This document shows positions 50,009 through 59,999 of a stretch of 64,000 nt of DNA, in pieces. The notes beneath the pieces were generated by a model. It was not told the origin of the DNA, did not search any database, and saw nothing but the letters and a program-made list of their open reading frames with translations. The stretch's first letter is position 1; each line of letters starts with the position of its first letter. The stretch spans positions 310,301-374,300 of the forward strand of contig NZ_SMFL01000005.1 of NCBI RefSeq assembly GCF_004349265.1. Reading direction: 5' to 3'. The stretch is from Dyadobacter psychrotolerans. GTDB lineage: Bacteria; Bacteroidota; Bacteroidia; Cytophagales; Spirosomataceae. Made by a program: the position numbers and the translations under genes.

Positions 50009-52411
50009 ATGCGAAAGAATCTCTATCTGTTATTACCTCTGCTGTATTTTTCCTTACAAAGTTTTGCCCAGCAAATTACAATCAGCGGTTTTGTCCGCGA
50101 AAAAGGAAGCCGTGAATTGCTGCCCGGCGTGAATGTTTATATCGAAAACACTTCTTTCGGAACCGTTACCAATACTTATGGATTTTACTCGCTAACCATT
50201 CCCAAAGCAGATTCCATTTCTGTTTCCTATTCTTTTGTAGGTTACGAAAGGCAACAGCTCAGGATTGGTACGCAGGCAAATCGGGAGCTAAGTGTTGAGC
50301 TTCCGGCAGTGAATCAGCTCGACGAGGTGCTTGTTACCGCCAGTCGCCAGGATGAGAAAGTAAGTGAATCGGTGCAGATGAGCAAAATTGAAGTGCCGAT
50401 TTCTCAGATCAAAAAACTGCCTGCTTTTCTGGGAGAAAAAGATGTGATACGTGTTTTACAACTCATGCCCGGTGTTCAGAAAGGGACTGAGGGGCAAACT
50501 GGATTGTACGTCAGAGGAGGCGGCCCTGATCAGAACCTGATTATACTGGATGACGCGGTGGTGTACAACGCGAGCCATCTTTTTGGTTTTTTCTCTGTTT
50601 TTAACGGTGATGCCCTCAAAAGTGTTGAGCTGACAAAAGGTGGTTTTCCTGCACGTTATGGCGGAAGACTTTCTTCGGTTGTGGAAATGAACATGAAAGA
50701 AGGAAGTAAGGAAAAACTGCATGGCGAAGGTGGTATTGGTCTTATTTCATCGCGGCTTACGCTGGAAGGACCTTTGGCAAATAAAAAATCTTCGTTTCTG
50801 ATATCTGCAAGACGTACATATATCGACGTGCTGGCTGCTCCGTTAATTGCCCAGCAGCAGATAGGTGACGACAGCAAAGTAAAACCCGGCTATTTTTTTT
50901 ACGATCTGAATGCAAAAATTAACTACGATTTCGGACCAAAAAACAAGGTTTACCTGAGCGGCTATTTTGGCAGGGATAAATTTAGTATCAGAGAAAAAAG
51001 CTCCGACAGCGAGAATAGATCAGGATTAAACTGGGGAAACGCTACGGGAACATTACGCTGGAATCATTTGATCAACCAAAAACTCTTTGTTAATACTTCA
51101 CTGATTTACAGTCATTTCAATTTCAATATTTTTTCTTACGACCGGGATGAAAATGAAGGTAAAGAACCCGATATTTTTAGTCTGAACTACAACAGCGTGA
51201 TCAGGGATTTCAGTTTAAAAACAGATTTTGACTTTTATCCCAGTACAAAACATGCGATCAAATTTGGTTTACAGGCAACTACGCACCGTTTTGTACCTTC
51301 TGCTTTGGCTGTTGCCGGAGATTTCTTTAACAGCCAGGTTGATTTACAGGCCAAACCAATTAACAGTCTGGAAGGCGGTGTTTACGGGGAAGATACCTGG
51401 CAGCCTTTTGATAAACTTAAAATAAACGCCGGGTTCAGGTTAAGCGCTTTTCAAACGCCGGCAAAAACTTATATCCGGCCTGAGCCCCGTTTTTCTGCTG
51501 CATTAAAATTGGCCAAAGACTTTTCGATGAAGGCTTCTTATGCAAAAATGAATCAGTATGTACACATGCTCAGCAACACCGGTTTGGGTTTGCCAACAGA
51601 TCTCTGGGTTCCGACCACGGACAGAATCGCACCGCAGCAATCGAGTCAGGTGGCTTTCGGTTTTGCAAAAGATCTGGAAAAACCAGGACTGGCATTGACT
51701 TTGGAAGGCTATTACAAAAAAATGAACAACATCATTAGCTACAAAGAAGGCTCTTCCTTTATCAATCTGGATGGTGAAAATGCTAATGAGATTAATTGGG
51801 AAGACAACGTGACTTCCGGCAAAGGCTGGTCGTATGGTGCTGAATTTATGGTGCAAAAGAAAACGGGCAGGCTCTCGGGCTGGGTTGGCTATACACTTTC
51901 CTGGACGCAATGGAAGTTTCCTGAACTGAACTTTGGAGAAACCTTTTACCCGCGTTACGACCGCCGCAATGATCTTTCCATTGTGGGGATTTATGAGATC
52001 AGCAAACGGATCACACTTTCGGCAACCTGGGTGTATGGGACAGGGAATGCGCTTACCCTGCCTGTATCCAGATACACGACATTCAGAAATCCATATGTTC
52101 CGGGTGCGGCGAATGGTAACTGGTTCTACCCAATTTACGGATCTAATACAACGGAGTTCGGTAAAAAAAATTCTTTCAGGGCAGAGGCTTATCATCGTAT
52201 GGACGTTGCCATTCAGTTTCATAAAAAGAAAAAGAGGCACGAACGTACCTGGGAATTTGGACTCTATAATGCTTATAACCGCAAAAACCCGTTTTTCTAT
52301 GATATTGATAATAAGATCGATCCAAAGAATCCTAACCAGAGAATTAATGTACTGACCAGGATTTCGCTTTTTCCCGTGCTTCCATCATTCAGTTACAATT
52401 TTAAGTTCTGA
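50009..52411 (+). CDS. TonB-dependent receptor with CarboxypepD_reg domain (DUF4249-partnered type)
   Basis: The 800-residue outer-membrane receptor has a signal peptide (MRKNLYLLLPLLYFSLQSFAQ) and a CarboxypepD_reg-like domain (about 22-105, ITISGFVREKGSRELLPGVNVYIEN). A plug domain with LPAFLGEKDVIRVLQLMPGVQ, GLYVRGGGPDQNLIILDDAVVYN and GGFPARYGGRLSSVVEM leads into the barrel, which ends FPVLPSFSYNFKF. It is shorter than SusC proteins and lacks the SusC signature. It stands directly before a DUF4249 lipoprotein gene (21 bases), the usual pairing for this receptor class; the lipoprotein may act as SusD-like accessory. Substrate is unknown. Confidence 0.94.
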   Translation: MRKNLYLLLPLLYFSLQSFAQQITISGFVREKGSRELLPGVNVYIENTSFGTVTNTYGFYSLTIPKADSISVSYSFVGYERQQLRIGTQANRELSVELPAVNQLDEVLVTASRQDEKVSESVQMSKIEVPISQIKKLPAFLGEKDVIRVLQLMPGVQKGTEGQTGLYVRGGGPDQNLIILDDAVVYNASHLFGFFSVFNGDALKSVELTKGGFPARYGGRLSSVVEMNMKEGSKEKLHGEGGIGLISSRLTLEGPLANKKSSFLISARRTYIDVLAAPLIAQQQIGDDSKVKPGYFFYDLNAKINYDFGPKNKVYLSGYFGRDKFSIREKSSDSENRSGLNWGNATGTLRWNHLINQKLFVNTSLIYSHFNFNIFSYDRDENEGKEPDIFSLNYNSVIRDFSLKTDFDFYPSTKHAIKFGLQATTHRFVPSALAVAGDFFNSQVDLQAKPINSLEGGVYGEDTWQPFDKLKINAGFRLSAFQTPAKTYIRPEPRFSAALKLAKDFSMKASYAKMNQYVHMLSNTGLGLPTDLWVPTTDRIAPQQSSQVAFGFAKDLEKPGLALTLEGYYKKMNNIISYKEGSSFINLDGENANEINWEDNVTSGKGWSYGAEFMVQKKTGRLSGWVGYTLSWTQWKFPELNFGETFYPRYDRRNDLSIVGIYEISKRITLSATWVYGTGNALTLPVSRYTTFRNPYVPGAANGNWFYPIYGSNTTEFGKKNSFRAEAYHRMDVAIQFHKKKKRHERTWEFGLYNAYNRKNPFFYDIDNKIDPKNPNQRINVLTRISLFPVLPSFSYNFKF

Positions 52412-52432
52412 TCATACCCGGATTTTTATATC

Positions 52433-53383
52433 ATGAATAAAAAACATTACATCTACATACTGATTTGCTGCTTTTTGCTATCCGGCTGCGAAAGCATGAT
52501 CAACGATCTGGACGCCGATAAATTACCAGCTGTTGAATCCCGCCTGGCTGTCGAATGTTACCTGTCGCCACAGGAAAATGAAATCAAAGTAAGAGTTACC
52601 CAGTCTCAGCCGCTGCTGGGGCCGGCCAGTTATGAAGCGGTCTATATCAAAAATGCCACTGTCGTAATTGCTGGTGACGCCGGTCAGATTACGTTACCTT
52701 ACAATGATTCCCTGAATACTTATGTGGTCAGTGCGAGCCAGTTTAAGATAGAGGCGGGCAAAAAGTATAATTTGTCTGTCAGTGATGGCAAGCGTTCGGT
52801 GAAGGCCAGCTGTACGGTGCCAGCAAACACTGCAATTGTAAAAAGCTACTCAATTGAAGCTGTTACTACCGGTCCGAGATATCCGGGAGATAGCCTCATT
52901 CAGGCAAAAATGGCGTGGGAAGATATTAGGGGAGAGCCAAACTATTATGTACTGCGGGGTTATGCCGGGATCGAGCAAACAGATTACGCCTACAATCCGT
53001 CGGGCGGAGGTGGAAGCATTGTCAGGCAGAGAAGCAAAAACGTATTTAATTCCAGCTACGAAAATTTTCTTTATGTCGACACCAACATTGATGGAATTAC
53101 CTTCAACTCGCCGGTTTTCCCCATTTCGCTTTATAATCGAAAGTTCAATTACCTGGACAAGGATGGAAAGCAGCAGTCGGTATCGTCCGATCCGGTTTTG
53201 AAAGAAGTGTATTTCGAGATTTTAAATATGGATGAAAATTACTATAAATTCTGTAAGACTCTGAAAGATAACAGCAACAGTGATAATCCCTTTGTTGAAC
53301 CGGCCCTGATTTACACCAACATCGAAGGAGGACTGGGATGCTTTGGCGCATACAATACAGGAAGTCTTTTGATCAGACAATAG
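52433..53383 (+). CDS. DUF4249 domain-containing lipoprotein
   Basis: The 316-residue protein has a lipobox LSGC (Cys near residue 19; CESMINDLD). The DUF4249 pattern follows: RLAVECYLSPQENEIKVRVTQSQPLLG with repeated Ig-like beta strands (YIKNATVVIAGDAG, KIEAGKKYNLSVSDGKRSVKASCTVP), then a C-terminal module ending GLGCFGAYNTGSLLI. Proteins of this family are almost always encoded next to a TonB receptor, as here. The pair likely forms an outer-membrane uptake complex. A hairpin with a T-run follows. Confidence 0.92.
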   Translation: MNKKHYIYILICCFLLSGCESMINDLDADKLPAVESRLAVECYLSPQENEIKVRVTQSQPLLGPASYEAVYIKNATVVIAGDAGQITLPYNDSLNTYVVSASQFKIEAGKKYNLSVSDGKRSVKASCTVPANTAIVKSYSIEAVTTGPRYPGDSLIQAKMAWEDIRGEPNYYVLRGYAGIEQTDYAYNPSGGGGSIVRQRSKNVFNSSYENFLYVDTNIDGITFNSPVFPISLYNRKFNYLDKDGKQQSVSSDPVLKEVYFEILNMDENYYKFCKTLKDNSNSDNPFVEPALIYTNIEGGLGCFGAYNTGSLLIRQ

Positions 53384-53406
53384 CCGGTTTATTCTCATTT
53401 CCATGA

Positions 53407-53440
53407 CTTCTCGCAGGATTAGCCGGTGAGAGGTTTTTTT
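53407..53440 (+). terminator. Probable intrinsic terminator
   Basis: An imperfect 8-bp stem (CTTCTCGC with GTGAGAGG, two G:T pairs) is followed by seven Ts. It would end the receptor/DUF4249 transcript. Confidence 0.6.
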
Positions 53441-53537
53441 AATTTTAAATCAGTAATATGGTAATCATCGCTTAACGACTGGGTAATCTTGTTTGCCTTT
53501 ATTTGCACACAAATTAAAGAAGCAAACCGATTATTCG

Positions 53538-54800
53538 ATGCCTAAGTTTTCACTCCTGTTACTACTCTTTTTTGTTGCGCTTATTTCGTTCGGTCAGGAT
53601 CAGAAAAAACCTGATCCGAACTATAAGTTATTGGTTGGAAATGCTGTCGTTCAGTCCAAAAATTATTACCTGTTTACCCTTTTTGAGCAAATTCCTGCGG
53701 TTAAGCTTTTGCTTGAAAAAGATGAGAAGTTATCAAAGCTTGCAAAAGACAAGTTTAATAATCTGGAAAATTCTGTAAAAACCTGTAAAAACGATTACCT
53801 ATGTTTTACAACCAGAATGAAGTTTACCGAAGAAGAAATTTCACTGGTTTCTCAACGCTTAGCGGAACTGTATTCGGAGAAAAATGCATTGGGTAAACTT
53901 GTGTCTGAACATTTAATTGCCTCAGGAACCTACATTTTGTTTCACAAATCTTCACCAAAAGAAATTCTCGTAAAAGCCTGGGAGCAGGATGCAAGAGGAA
54001 TTAATCATGTAATAGAAGTGTATGCTGAGGGTAAAAAACCAAATTATCCCGCCATCGACTCTATCGGTTTTAGAACAAGATCAAAAAGTTATCCGGTTCT
54101 TGTCTACGACTGTGCTGAAATGGTCAGGCAGGAAAGGAAGAATCCGGGTCTGTTTTTTGCGCCGTCCATGAATTTTGCCTTGCAATTTCTGGAAGTAAAT
54201 GAAAGAAACGAAGTAGCTGACTATGAACCAATGGTTTCAACAGTGAATAAGGCTGCTTATGAAAAAGTTAAAAAGATTGATTGGAATAAATTCAAATATA
54301 CGCTCATTCTGGTTCCGGGAGCGGGTCCGGATACCCACGACAGAGCACTGAGCGAAGGTGGAATTCTGCGTTGCCGGGTTGCAGCGCTTCGTTATTTTGA
54401 GGGTTTGGCTCCGTTTATAGTGGTTTCCGGTGGAAGGGTTCATCCATATAAGACCAAATACAGCGAGGCATTTGAAATGAAAAAATTTCTGATGGAAACA
54501 CTGAAAGTGCCTGAGCATGCAATCATCATGGATCCGCATGCCCGCCATACGACTACAAATATGCGTAACGGTGTGCGGCTGCTGTTCCGCTACGGAATGC
54601 CTTTTGATAAGCCCTGTCTCGTTTCAACCATGCGTGCACAAAGCTACTATATTACAAATGATGCCTTTGTGACACGCTGCCAAAAGGAAATCAACCACGT
54701 TCCCTACAAGCTTGGTAACCGGCTTTCAGAAACTGATTTTGAATTTTACCCGGTTATTGATGCACTGCACATTGATGCCGATGAGCCGCTTGATCCATAG
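53538..54800 (+). CDS. YdcF/DUF218-type exported protein
   Basis: The product has 420 residues from the ATG at 53538, which immediately precedes a signal peptide (MPKFSLLLLLFFVALISFGQ); an in-frame TTG at 53493 would add a polar stretch. About 230 residues of helical sequence come first, then a DUF218 domain: YTLILVPGAGP, RCRVAALRYFEGLAPFIVVSGGRV, KYSEAFEMKKFLMETLKVPEHAIIMDPHARHTTTNM and PCLVSTMRAQSYY. The family includes SanA and YdcF, linked to envelope barrier and peptidoglycan precursor metabolism. The long N-terminal helical part is unusual; typical DUF218 proteins have only membrane helices. It appears to be a single-gene unit. Confidence 0.87.
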   Translation: MPKFSLLLLLFFVALISFGQDQKKPDPNYKLLVGNAVVQSKNYYLFTLFEQIPAVKLLLEKDEKLSKLAKDKFNNLENSVKTCKNDYLCFTTRMKFTEEEISLVSQRLAELYSEKNALGKLVSEHLIASGTYILFHKSSPKEILVKAWEQDARGINHVIEVYAEGKKPNYPAIDSIGFRTRSKSYPVLVYDCAEMVRQERKNPGLFFAPSMNFALQFLEVNERNEVADYEPMVSTVNKAAYEKVKKIDWNKFKYTLILVPGAGPDTHDRALSEGGILRCRVAALRYFEGLAPFIVVSGGRVHPYKTKYSEAFEMKKFLMETLKVPEHAIIMDPHARHTTTNMRNGVRLLFRYGMPFDKPCLVSTMRAQSYYITNDAFVTRCQKEINHVPYKLGNRLSETDFEFYPVIDALHIDADEPLDP

Positions 54801-54859
54801 GATTATACGTCTTACTTCAAATTTACAAATATCAAAAAGTTTACATTTTGATAACAAAG

Positions 54860-54887
54860 GCTTCCCATTGGCGTAACAGTGGGAAGC
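54860..54887 (+). terminator. Strong hairpin between ydcF-like gene and susC 3
   Basis: An 11-bp stem (GCTTCCCATTG with CAGTGGGAAGC, one G:T) closes a 6-base loop; TACTTTTG follows, which is a weak T-tract. It may end the upstream transcript or lie in the leader of the susC gene, whose ATG is 91 bases away. Confidence 0.55.
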
Positions 54888-54977
54888 TACTTTTGCGCCC
54901 GGATTCGGCACGTTACATATCGTAAGGGTTGCGTTTTCCGGGAAACATCTTATTGTTTTAATCTAATAAAAAGTTTT

Positions 54978-57900
54978 ATGAAGAAACTACTTTTACCTGT
55001 AATTCCAGTGATGATTGCCGGTGCTTTGGTTTTTAGTCCGGGTTCATTTATTTGGGCTGCACCGGTTAAAAATCAATCTGTAATCGCTGAGAGTAAACGT
55101 GCGCCGAAAGTGAAGGTGACGGGCAGGGTAATTGACGAAAGCGGAGAGGCGCTGTTTGGTGTAACGGTTCTTGAAAAGGGAAATAACAGCAGCGGAACGG
55201 TGACGGATGTTAACGGAGAATTTTCGATTGAAACAAATCAGGGAAGCACGCTGGTTTTTTCTTTCGTTGGGTTTATAGCGCAGGAAGTCGTGGTATCAGA
55301 TAAATCCTCAATTCAGATTCAGCTGAAACAGGATGCTTTGATGCTCAACGAGGTAGTTGCAGTGGGTTATCAGACCATGCGTAAAAGTGATCTGACCGGA
55401 GCGATTTCAAGTGTAAAGGCAAAAGAGCTTAACCTCACAACACCAACACTAGGGCAGGCTCTGGTAGGAAAAGTGGCGGGTGTTCAGATTTCACAGGTAA
55501 GTGGTGCTCCTTATGTAGGAACTAAAATACGTGTAAGGGGAGTAGGTTCAGTCAATGCGAGTTCGGATCCTTTATATGTTGTGGATGGTTATCCTGCCGG
55601 GACGGATATTTTTATCAATCCCAATGATATCGAGTCTATTGATATTCTTAAAGATGCAGCTTCTGCGGCCATTTATGGGTCACGTGCTGCCGGAGGTGTT
55701 GTTTTGATTACAACCAAAAGGGGTAAAGAAGGCAAAGGAAAGCTGGAATATGATTACCAGTTCGGTGTGCATCAGCTGAGCAAAAAAATCGATATGCTCA
55801 ATTCTTCGGAATTTGGACAAATAATGATCGATGGCCGTAACAACAGCTACCGCGATCTGATGGTGAACGGCGGGAAAGCCTGGACGGATGCGAATTATTC
55901 CGATGACAATGCTACCAGAATAAAAAACGTAGGAAATGCCGGTACGGTGAGTATACCGACAGATCTGTACGATTTTGCTAACCAGAAATTGATCACACCA
56001 AAATATGATACAGACTGGCAGGATGAGCTTTATCGCAATGCACCAGTGAATCGTCACAATATCACATTCAGCGGCGGGCAAAAGGGATTGCGTTACGCAA
56101 TTAGCGGAGGACATCTGACCCAGCAGGGGATTATTCTCAGTACCAAACAGGAAAGAACAAACTTCCGGGCAAACATTGATGCCGATGTTAACAAAAGGCT
56201 GAAAGTCGGAGCAAACCTGTCATTTACGTCTAATGCCAACCGTGAGGTTCAGGAAGGACGTTTCAATCAGGGGCCAATTCTTGGTGCATTGGTTTATATG
56301 CCAATTTTTAAAGCATATAATGAAGATGGCAGTCTGGCTAAAAATGAGGCGGCTGCACTGAGTGCAGGATACGGATATCAGTCGATTGAAAACCCGGTAG
56401 CATTGGCCACCGAAACGCATATCAACAGAAAAGGTCAGCGCGGTACCTATAACGGTTTTGCAACTTTCGAAATCATCAAGGATTTGAATTTCAAGGTAAA
56501 CCTTGGTATGCAGACTTATAATGAAAAGTATGAGTATTACACGCCAACGAGTCTGAGCAGCGGTGCAAATCCTCCGGGATCAGCCCAGGCGATTGCAGCT
56601 GCAAATGCTGTTGCACAAACGATCATGCAAACCGACAAACTGGCCGAGTTTACACTGAATTATAAAAAGACTTTGGGCAAGCATAATTTTGACGGACTTG
56701 TGGGATACACGGTTCAGGAAAACAACCGTGACCTAATCGCAGTAACTTCAAGAGGTTTTCAAAATGACCGTATTGAGGAAATCACAGGAAAAGGAGCTGA
56801 TGCGACATTCTTCTCATTAAATTCCGGAACAGGAAAAATAGACTGGACACTGATCTCGTATCTGGCCAGAGCGGTTTATAATTTTGATAACAAATATTAT
56901 CTGACTGCTTCTTTCCGTACCGATGGCTCTTCCCGTTTTGGTCCGAATAACCGATGGGGTAATTTTCCCTCTGTTTCAGCAGGTTGGAATATATCTAATG
57001 AATCTTTTTACCATGACCTGCTTGGAAAAGCTTCAACGATGAAGCTTCGTGCAAGCTGGGGTCTGAGCGGAAACAACAACATTGGTAATTACGCCTTTTT
57101 GCAAACAATGGCGGCTCCTGGCGGCGTCGTATTTGGAAACAGCTCGGTTAACACAGCCATGTGGGCCGAAGGTATCAAGGATCTGAATCTGGGTTGGGAG
57201 TCTACTTCTCAATACAATGTGGGTCTGGATCTGGGATTGCTCGATGATCGTCTTTCGATCATTGGCAACTACTATCTGAGCCGCTCTTACAACCTTCTGT
57301 TTAATCAGCCATTGTCTGCCATTTCAGGGACATCTACGATTTTGACGAATTTAAGAGATTCCAAAGTTCAGAATACAGGGTTTGATATCCAGGCTGATGC
57401 CCGTGTTATTTCAAAAAGGGATTTGAGTTTAAATATCACCGGTAATTTTTCTTTAAACCGCAACAAGGTTTTGAATATGGGTGGTGCGAGTACAATTTAC
57501 AGCACTGGTGCTGAGCGCTCGTACCTGACACACATCACCCGTGAAGGTCAGCCAATCGGAATGTTCTATGGCTTCAAGGTCAAAGGCATGGTAAGAGAAT
57601 CGGATATGGAAAATCTGGCTGCGGATAATGCCGTTTATAATTCGGCAACACAATCGTATCCTGCTGGTTACGTTTTGAAAGGACCTGCGCGCTCAACCGC
57701 ATCAACCAACCCGCTTCGTCCTGGTGATCTTTACTTTGAAGATGTGAACAAAGATGGTGTTGTAAACGATGCAGACAAAGATGTGATCGGTACTCCTTAT
57801 GCAAAATTTACCTACGGATTTGCAGTTTCAGCCAGCTATAAACAGTTTGATTTTACTTCTTCCTTTAATGGAAGTCAGGGAAACCAGGTGCTTGATGGCC

Positions 57901-58313
57901 AGGATTATTACATCTACAACATGGAAGGATCGGGTAACCAGTATGCTAAGGTTTTAAATCGTTATCGTTCAGAAGCAGAGCCAGGCGATGGGAAAGTTTA
58001 CCGTGCTGCCCGTGGAGGAACGCAAAGCAACAGCACACGTCTTTCTTCTTTTTACTTACAGGATGGTTCGTACCTGCGCTGTACCAACATCACGCTTGGA
58101 TATAATGTAGCACAAATCGCCAGACTAAGTAAAAATGCGGTAAGTCAGCTGAGACTTTATGTAAGTGTTGACAACGCTTTCACGGTAACTAAATATCTGG
58201 GCTACAATCCGGAGGTGGATTACAACAACGGAGCCAACCTGACTCCAGGTGTTGATTATGGAAAATATCCGCTCGCCCGTGCTTACAACATCGGCGCCCG
58301 TATCACATTTTAA
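54978..58313 (+). CDS. SusC/RagA family TonB-dependent transporter (no STN domain)
   Basis: The product has 1111 residues from the ATG at 54978; the frame is open to 54879 but the added part is not a signal sequence. Signal peptide: MKKLLLPVIPVMIAGALVF, cleaved near WAAP. The CarboxypepD_reg-like domain (about 45-120, VTGRVIDESGEALFGVTVLEKG) is followed by the TonB-box-like EVVAVGYQTMRKSDLTGAISSV and the plug with YVVDGYPAGTD and IYGSRAAGGVVLITTKRG. The barrel ends AYNIGARITF. The susD gene begins 10 bases after the stop. No sigma/FecR pair adjoins, and the STN domain is missing, so control differs from the first Sus locus. Substrate unknown. Confidence 0.95.
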   Translation: MKKLLLPVIPVMIAGALVFSPGSFIWAAPVKNQSVIAESKRAPKVKVTGRVIDESGEALFGVTVLEKGNNSSGTVTDVNGEFSIETNQGSTLVFSFVGFIAQEVVVSDKSSIQIQLKQDALMLNEVVAVGYQTMRKSDLTGAISSVKAKELNLTTPTLGQALVGKVAGVQISQVSGAPYVGTKIRVRGVGSVNASSDPLYVVDGYPAGTDIFINPNDIESIDILKDAASAAIYGSRAAGGVVLITTKRGKEGKGKLEYDYQFGVHQLSKKIDMLNSSEFGQIMIDGRNNSYRDLMVNGGKAWTDANYSDDNATRIKNVGNAGTVSIPTDLYDFANQKLITPKYDTDWQDELYRNAPVNRHNITFSGGQKGLRYAISGGHLTQQGIILSTKQERTNFRANIDADVNKRLKVGANLSFTSNANREVQEGRFNQGPILGALVYMPIFKAYNEDGSLAKNEAAALSAGYGYQSIENPVALATETHINRKGQRGTYNGFATFEIIKDLNFKVNLGMQTYNEKYEYYTPTSLSSGANPPGSAQAIAAANAVAQTIMQTDKLAEFTLNYKKTLGKHNFDGLVGYTVQENNRDLIAVTSRGFQNDRIEEITGKGADATFFSLNSGTGKIDWTLISYLARAVYNFDNKYYLTASFRTDGSSRFGPNNRWGNFPSVSAGWNISNESFYHDLLGKASTMKLRASWGLSGNNNIGNYAFLQTMAAPGGVVFGNSSVNTAMWAEGIKDLNLGWESTSQYNVGLDLGLLDDRLSIIGNYYLSRSYNLLFNQPLSAISGTSTILTNLRDSKVQNTGFDIQADARVISKRDLSLNITGNFSLNRNKVLNMGGASTIYSTGAERSYLTHITREGQPIGMFYGFKVKGMVRESDMENLAADNAVYNSATQSYPAGYVLKGPARSTASTNPLRPGDLYFEDVNKDGVVNDADKDVIGTPYAKFTYGFAVSASYKQFDFTSSFNGSQGNQVLDGQDYYIYNMEGSGNQYAKVLNRYRSEAEPGDGKVYRAARGGTQSNSTRLSSFYLQDGSYLRCTNITLGYNVAQIARLSKNAVSQLRLYVSVDNAFTVTKYLGYNPEVDYNNGANLTPGVDYGKYPLARAYNIGARITF

Positions 58314-58323
58314 TTTCTGAAAT

Positions 58324-59865
58324 ATGTTTAGCTATAAATTTAAAATAACAAGCCTTCTGGCTGCGGCAGGACTCGCCATTATGAGTTCATGTTCGTCTGA
58401 CTTTATTGACCTGCGGGATCCTAATGCGGTTTCCAATGATACCTATTACCGGACAGAAAGCGATGTGCTCGCTGCGCTGAACGGGATTTATCAGTCGCTG
58501 AGAAGTGGTAACGGAATTGGAGAGACAAGTGCATTATTTAACGAAGAACGTTCTGATAATACCGGAAGAAACGATAACCAGTCAAATGCCGGAGAGCCGT
58601 TTCAGTTTAATGATTTTTCGCTGCTGCCAAGCAATGCCTATTTGAAATCTCACTGGCTTGCCTTATACCAAAGTATTTCCAGGAGCAACCAGGTTCTCGA
58701 CGGAATTGAGAAGGTTACTTTTACAGATAACAATCTGAAAGAGCAGTACAAAGCAGAAGCCAAATTTATCAGGGCACTGACTTATTTTCATTTGGTTCGT
58801 AAATGGGGTGATGTGCCCTTGGTGACCAAACCGTTGACGACGATTGCAGAGGTGCAGGCAAGTACAGCCCGTGAAAAACAGGCGGTAGTCTACCAGCAAA
58901 TTGTGGCAGATTTGAAAGATGCAGTGGGCAGTACTTTGCCTAATGTGCAAACCGCAGCAACAAAAGGAAAAGTTACAAAGGCGGCTGCAAACGCCCTTTT
59001 AGGCCAGGTTTATCTAACCATGGCTACGACTTTGGACCAGGCTGGCCGCACGGCAAATCTTAATGAGGCGAAGACTTATCTGACTGCCGCTTATAACCTG
59101 CGCTCGTTCGGTTTATTAAAAGAAATTCCTTATACAGATGTTTTTGATGTAGCCAAGAAGTCAACCTGTCCGGAAATTATTTTCCAGGTTGTGAACCGTC
59201 AGGGAGATATCAACTTTTCTTCTGCAATTGCCAGAAATAACCAGGCAAAGGGCGAGACGATTAATTCTCCTTTTACGTCAACCGGTGCAGGTGGAAATGT
59301 AACGCCTGATCTGGTTTTGGATTATGAAGAAACGGATCTGAGAAAAACCTTTTCGATCAAATATGCGAATGACGCCATTGTTAAAGACTATTTTATCACC
59401 AAATTTCGTGATGCAAGTGCAGCAGCAACAACAAATGGTTATGGCGGAAATGACTGGATATTAATTCGTTATGCAGATGTTATCCTGATGCTGGCGGAAG
59501 TGAATATGTATCTGGGAGATGCAGCTGCGGCGATTGGCTTCCTGGATCAGGTCAGAGAAAGAGCTGGTATGCCAAAATATGATGTGATGAAAACAAATGC
59601 GGCTTATACAGCTAAATATCCAACACTAAAACTTGCGATTCTGCATGAGCGCCGCGTTGAGCTTGCATTTGAAAACCACCGTTTGTTTGACCTGTTGCGT
59701 AGCTTCACAACAGACGAACTGGTAGCTTATTTTAAATCCAAAAAACAAGCTGACTTTGGAATAGCTAAACTGATCAATTTTGGTAAAAAGGACCGGTATT
59801 ATCCGATTCCGTTTGATGAGGTTAAGCTTAATCCTGAAAAGATGTACCAAAATGAAGGATATTAA
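58324..59865 (+). CDS. SusD/RagB family nutrient-binding lipoprotein
   Basis: The 513-residue lipoprotein has a lipobox MSSC near residue 23 (CSSDFIDLRDPNAVSND). SusD N-terminal features are YYRTESDVLAALNGIYQSLRSGN and AEAKFIRALTYFHLVRKWGDVPLV, matching the RALxYFxLVRxxGDVPL hallmark. The C-terminal part has DWILIRYADVILMLAEVNMYLG, FLDQVRERAGM, and LKLAILHERRVELAFENHRLFDLLRS. It pairs with the SusC 10 bases upstream. A strong terminator follows the stop codon, so the unit is a two-gene operon without glycosidase genes attached. Confidence 0.95.
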   Translation: MFSYKFKITSLLAAAGLAIMSSCSSDFIDLRDPNAVSNDTYYRTESDVLAALNGIYQSLRSGNGIGETSALFNEERSDNTGRNDNQSNAGEPFQFNDFSLLPSNAYLKSHWLALYQSISRSNQVLDGIEKVTFTDNNLKEQYKAEAKFIRALTYFHLVRKWGDVPLVTKPLTTIAEVQASTAREKQAVVYQQIVADLKDAVGSTLPNVQTAATKGKVTKAAANALLGQVYLTMATTLDQAGRTANLNEAKTYLTAAYNLRSFGLLKEIPYTDVFDVAKKSTCPEIIFQVVNRQGDINFSSAIARNNQAKGETINSPFTSTGAGGNVTPDLVLDYEETDLRKTFSIKYANDAIVKDYFITKFRDASAAATTNGYGGNDWILIRYADVILMLAEVNMYLGDAAAAIGFLDQVRERAGMPKYDVMKTNAAYTAKYPTLKLAILHERRVELAFENHRLFDLLRSFTTDELVAYFKSKKQADFGIAKLINFGKKDRYYPIPFDEVKLNPEKMYQNEGY

Positions 59866-59888
59866 TTCCTGATTCTCCTTATACCTTC

Positions 59889-59930
59889 CCGGCTGTGTTT
59901 ACTTATAGTAAATGCAGCCGGTTTATTTTT
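59889..59930 (+). terminator. Intrinsic terminator after susCD pair 3
   Basis: CCGGCTG pairs with CAGCCGG, and inside TTTAC pairs with GTAAA around a short apex; TTTATTTTTG follows. It ends the 54978-59865 operon. Confidence 0.9.
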
Positions 59931-59999
59931 GTTGTATGTAAAAATTCCTATAATCTGCTGGAACAATTATTTAAGGAGCTGTAACCTATTACGCCAAAT

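Noticed and set aside
51503-52240. 245-residue antisense frame in the TonB receptor gene
   Set aside because: The receptor barrel on the sense strand is continuous and ends with the expected aromatic strand; the antisense product resembles nothing.
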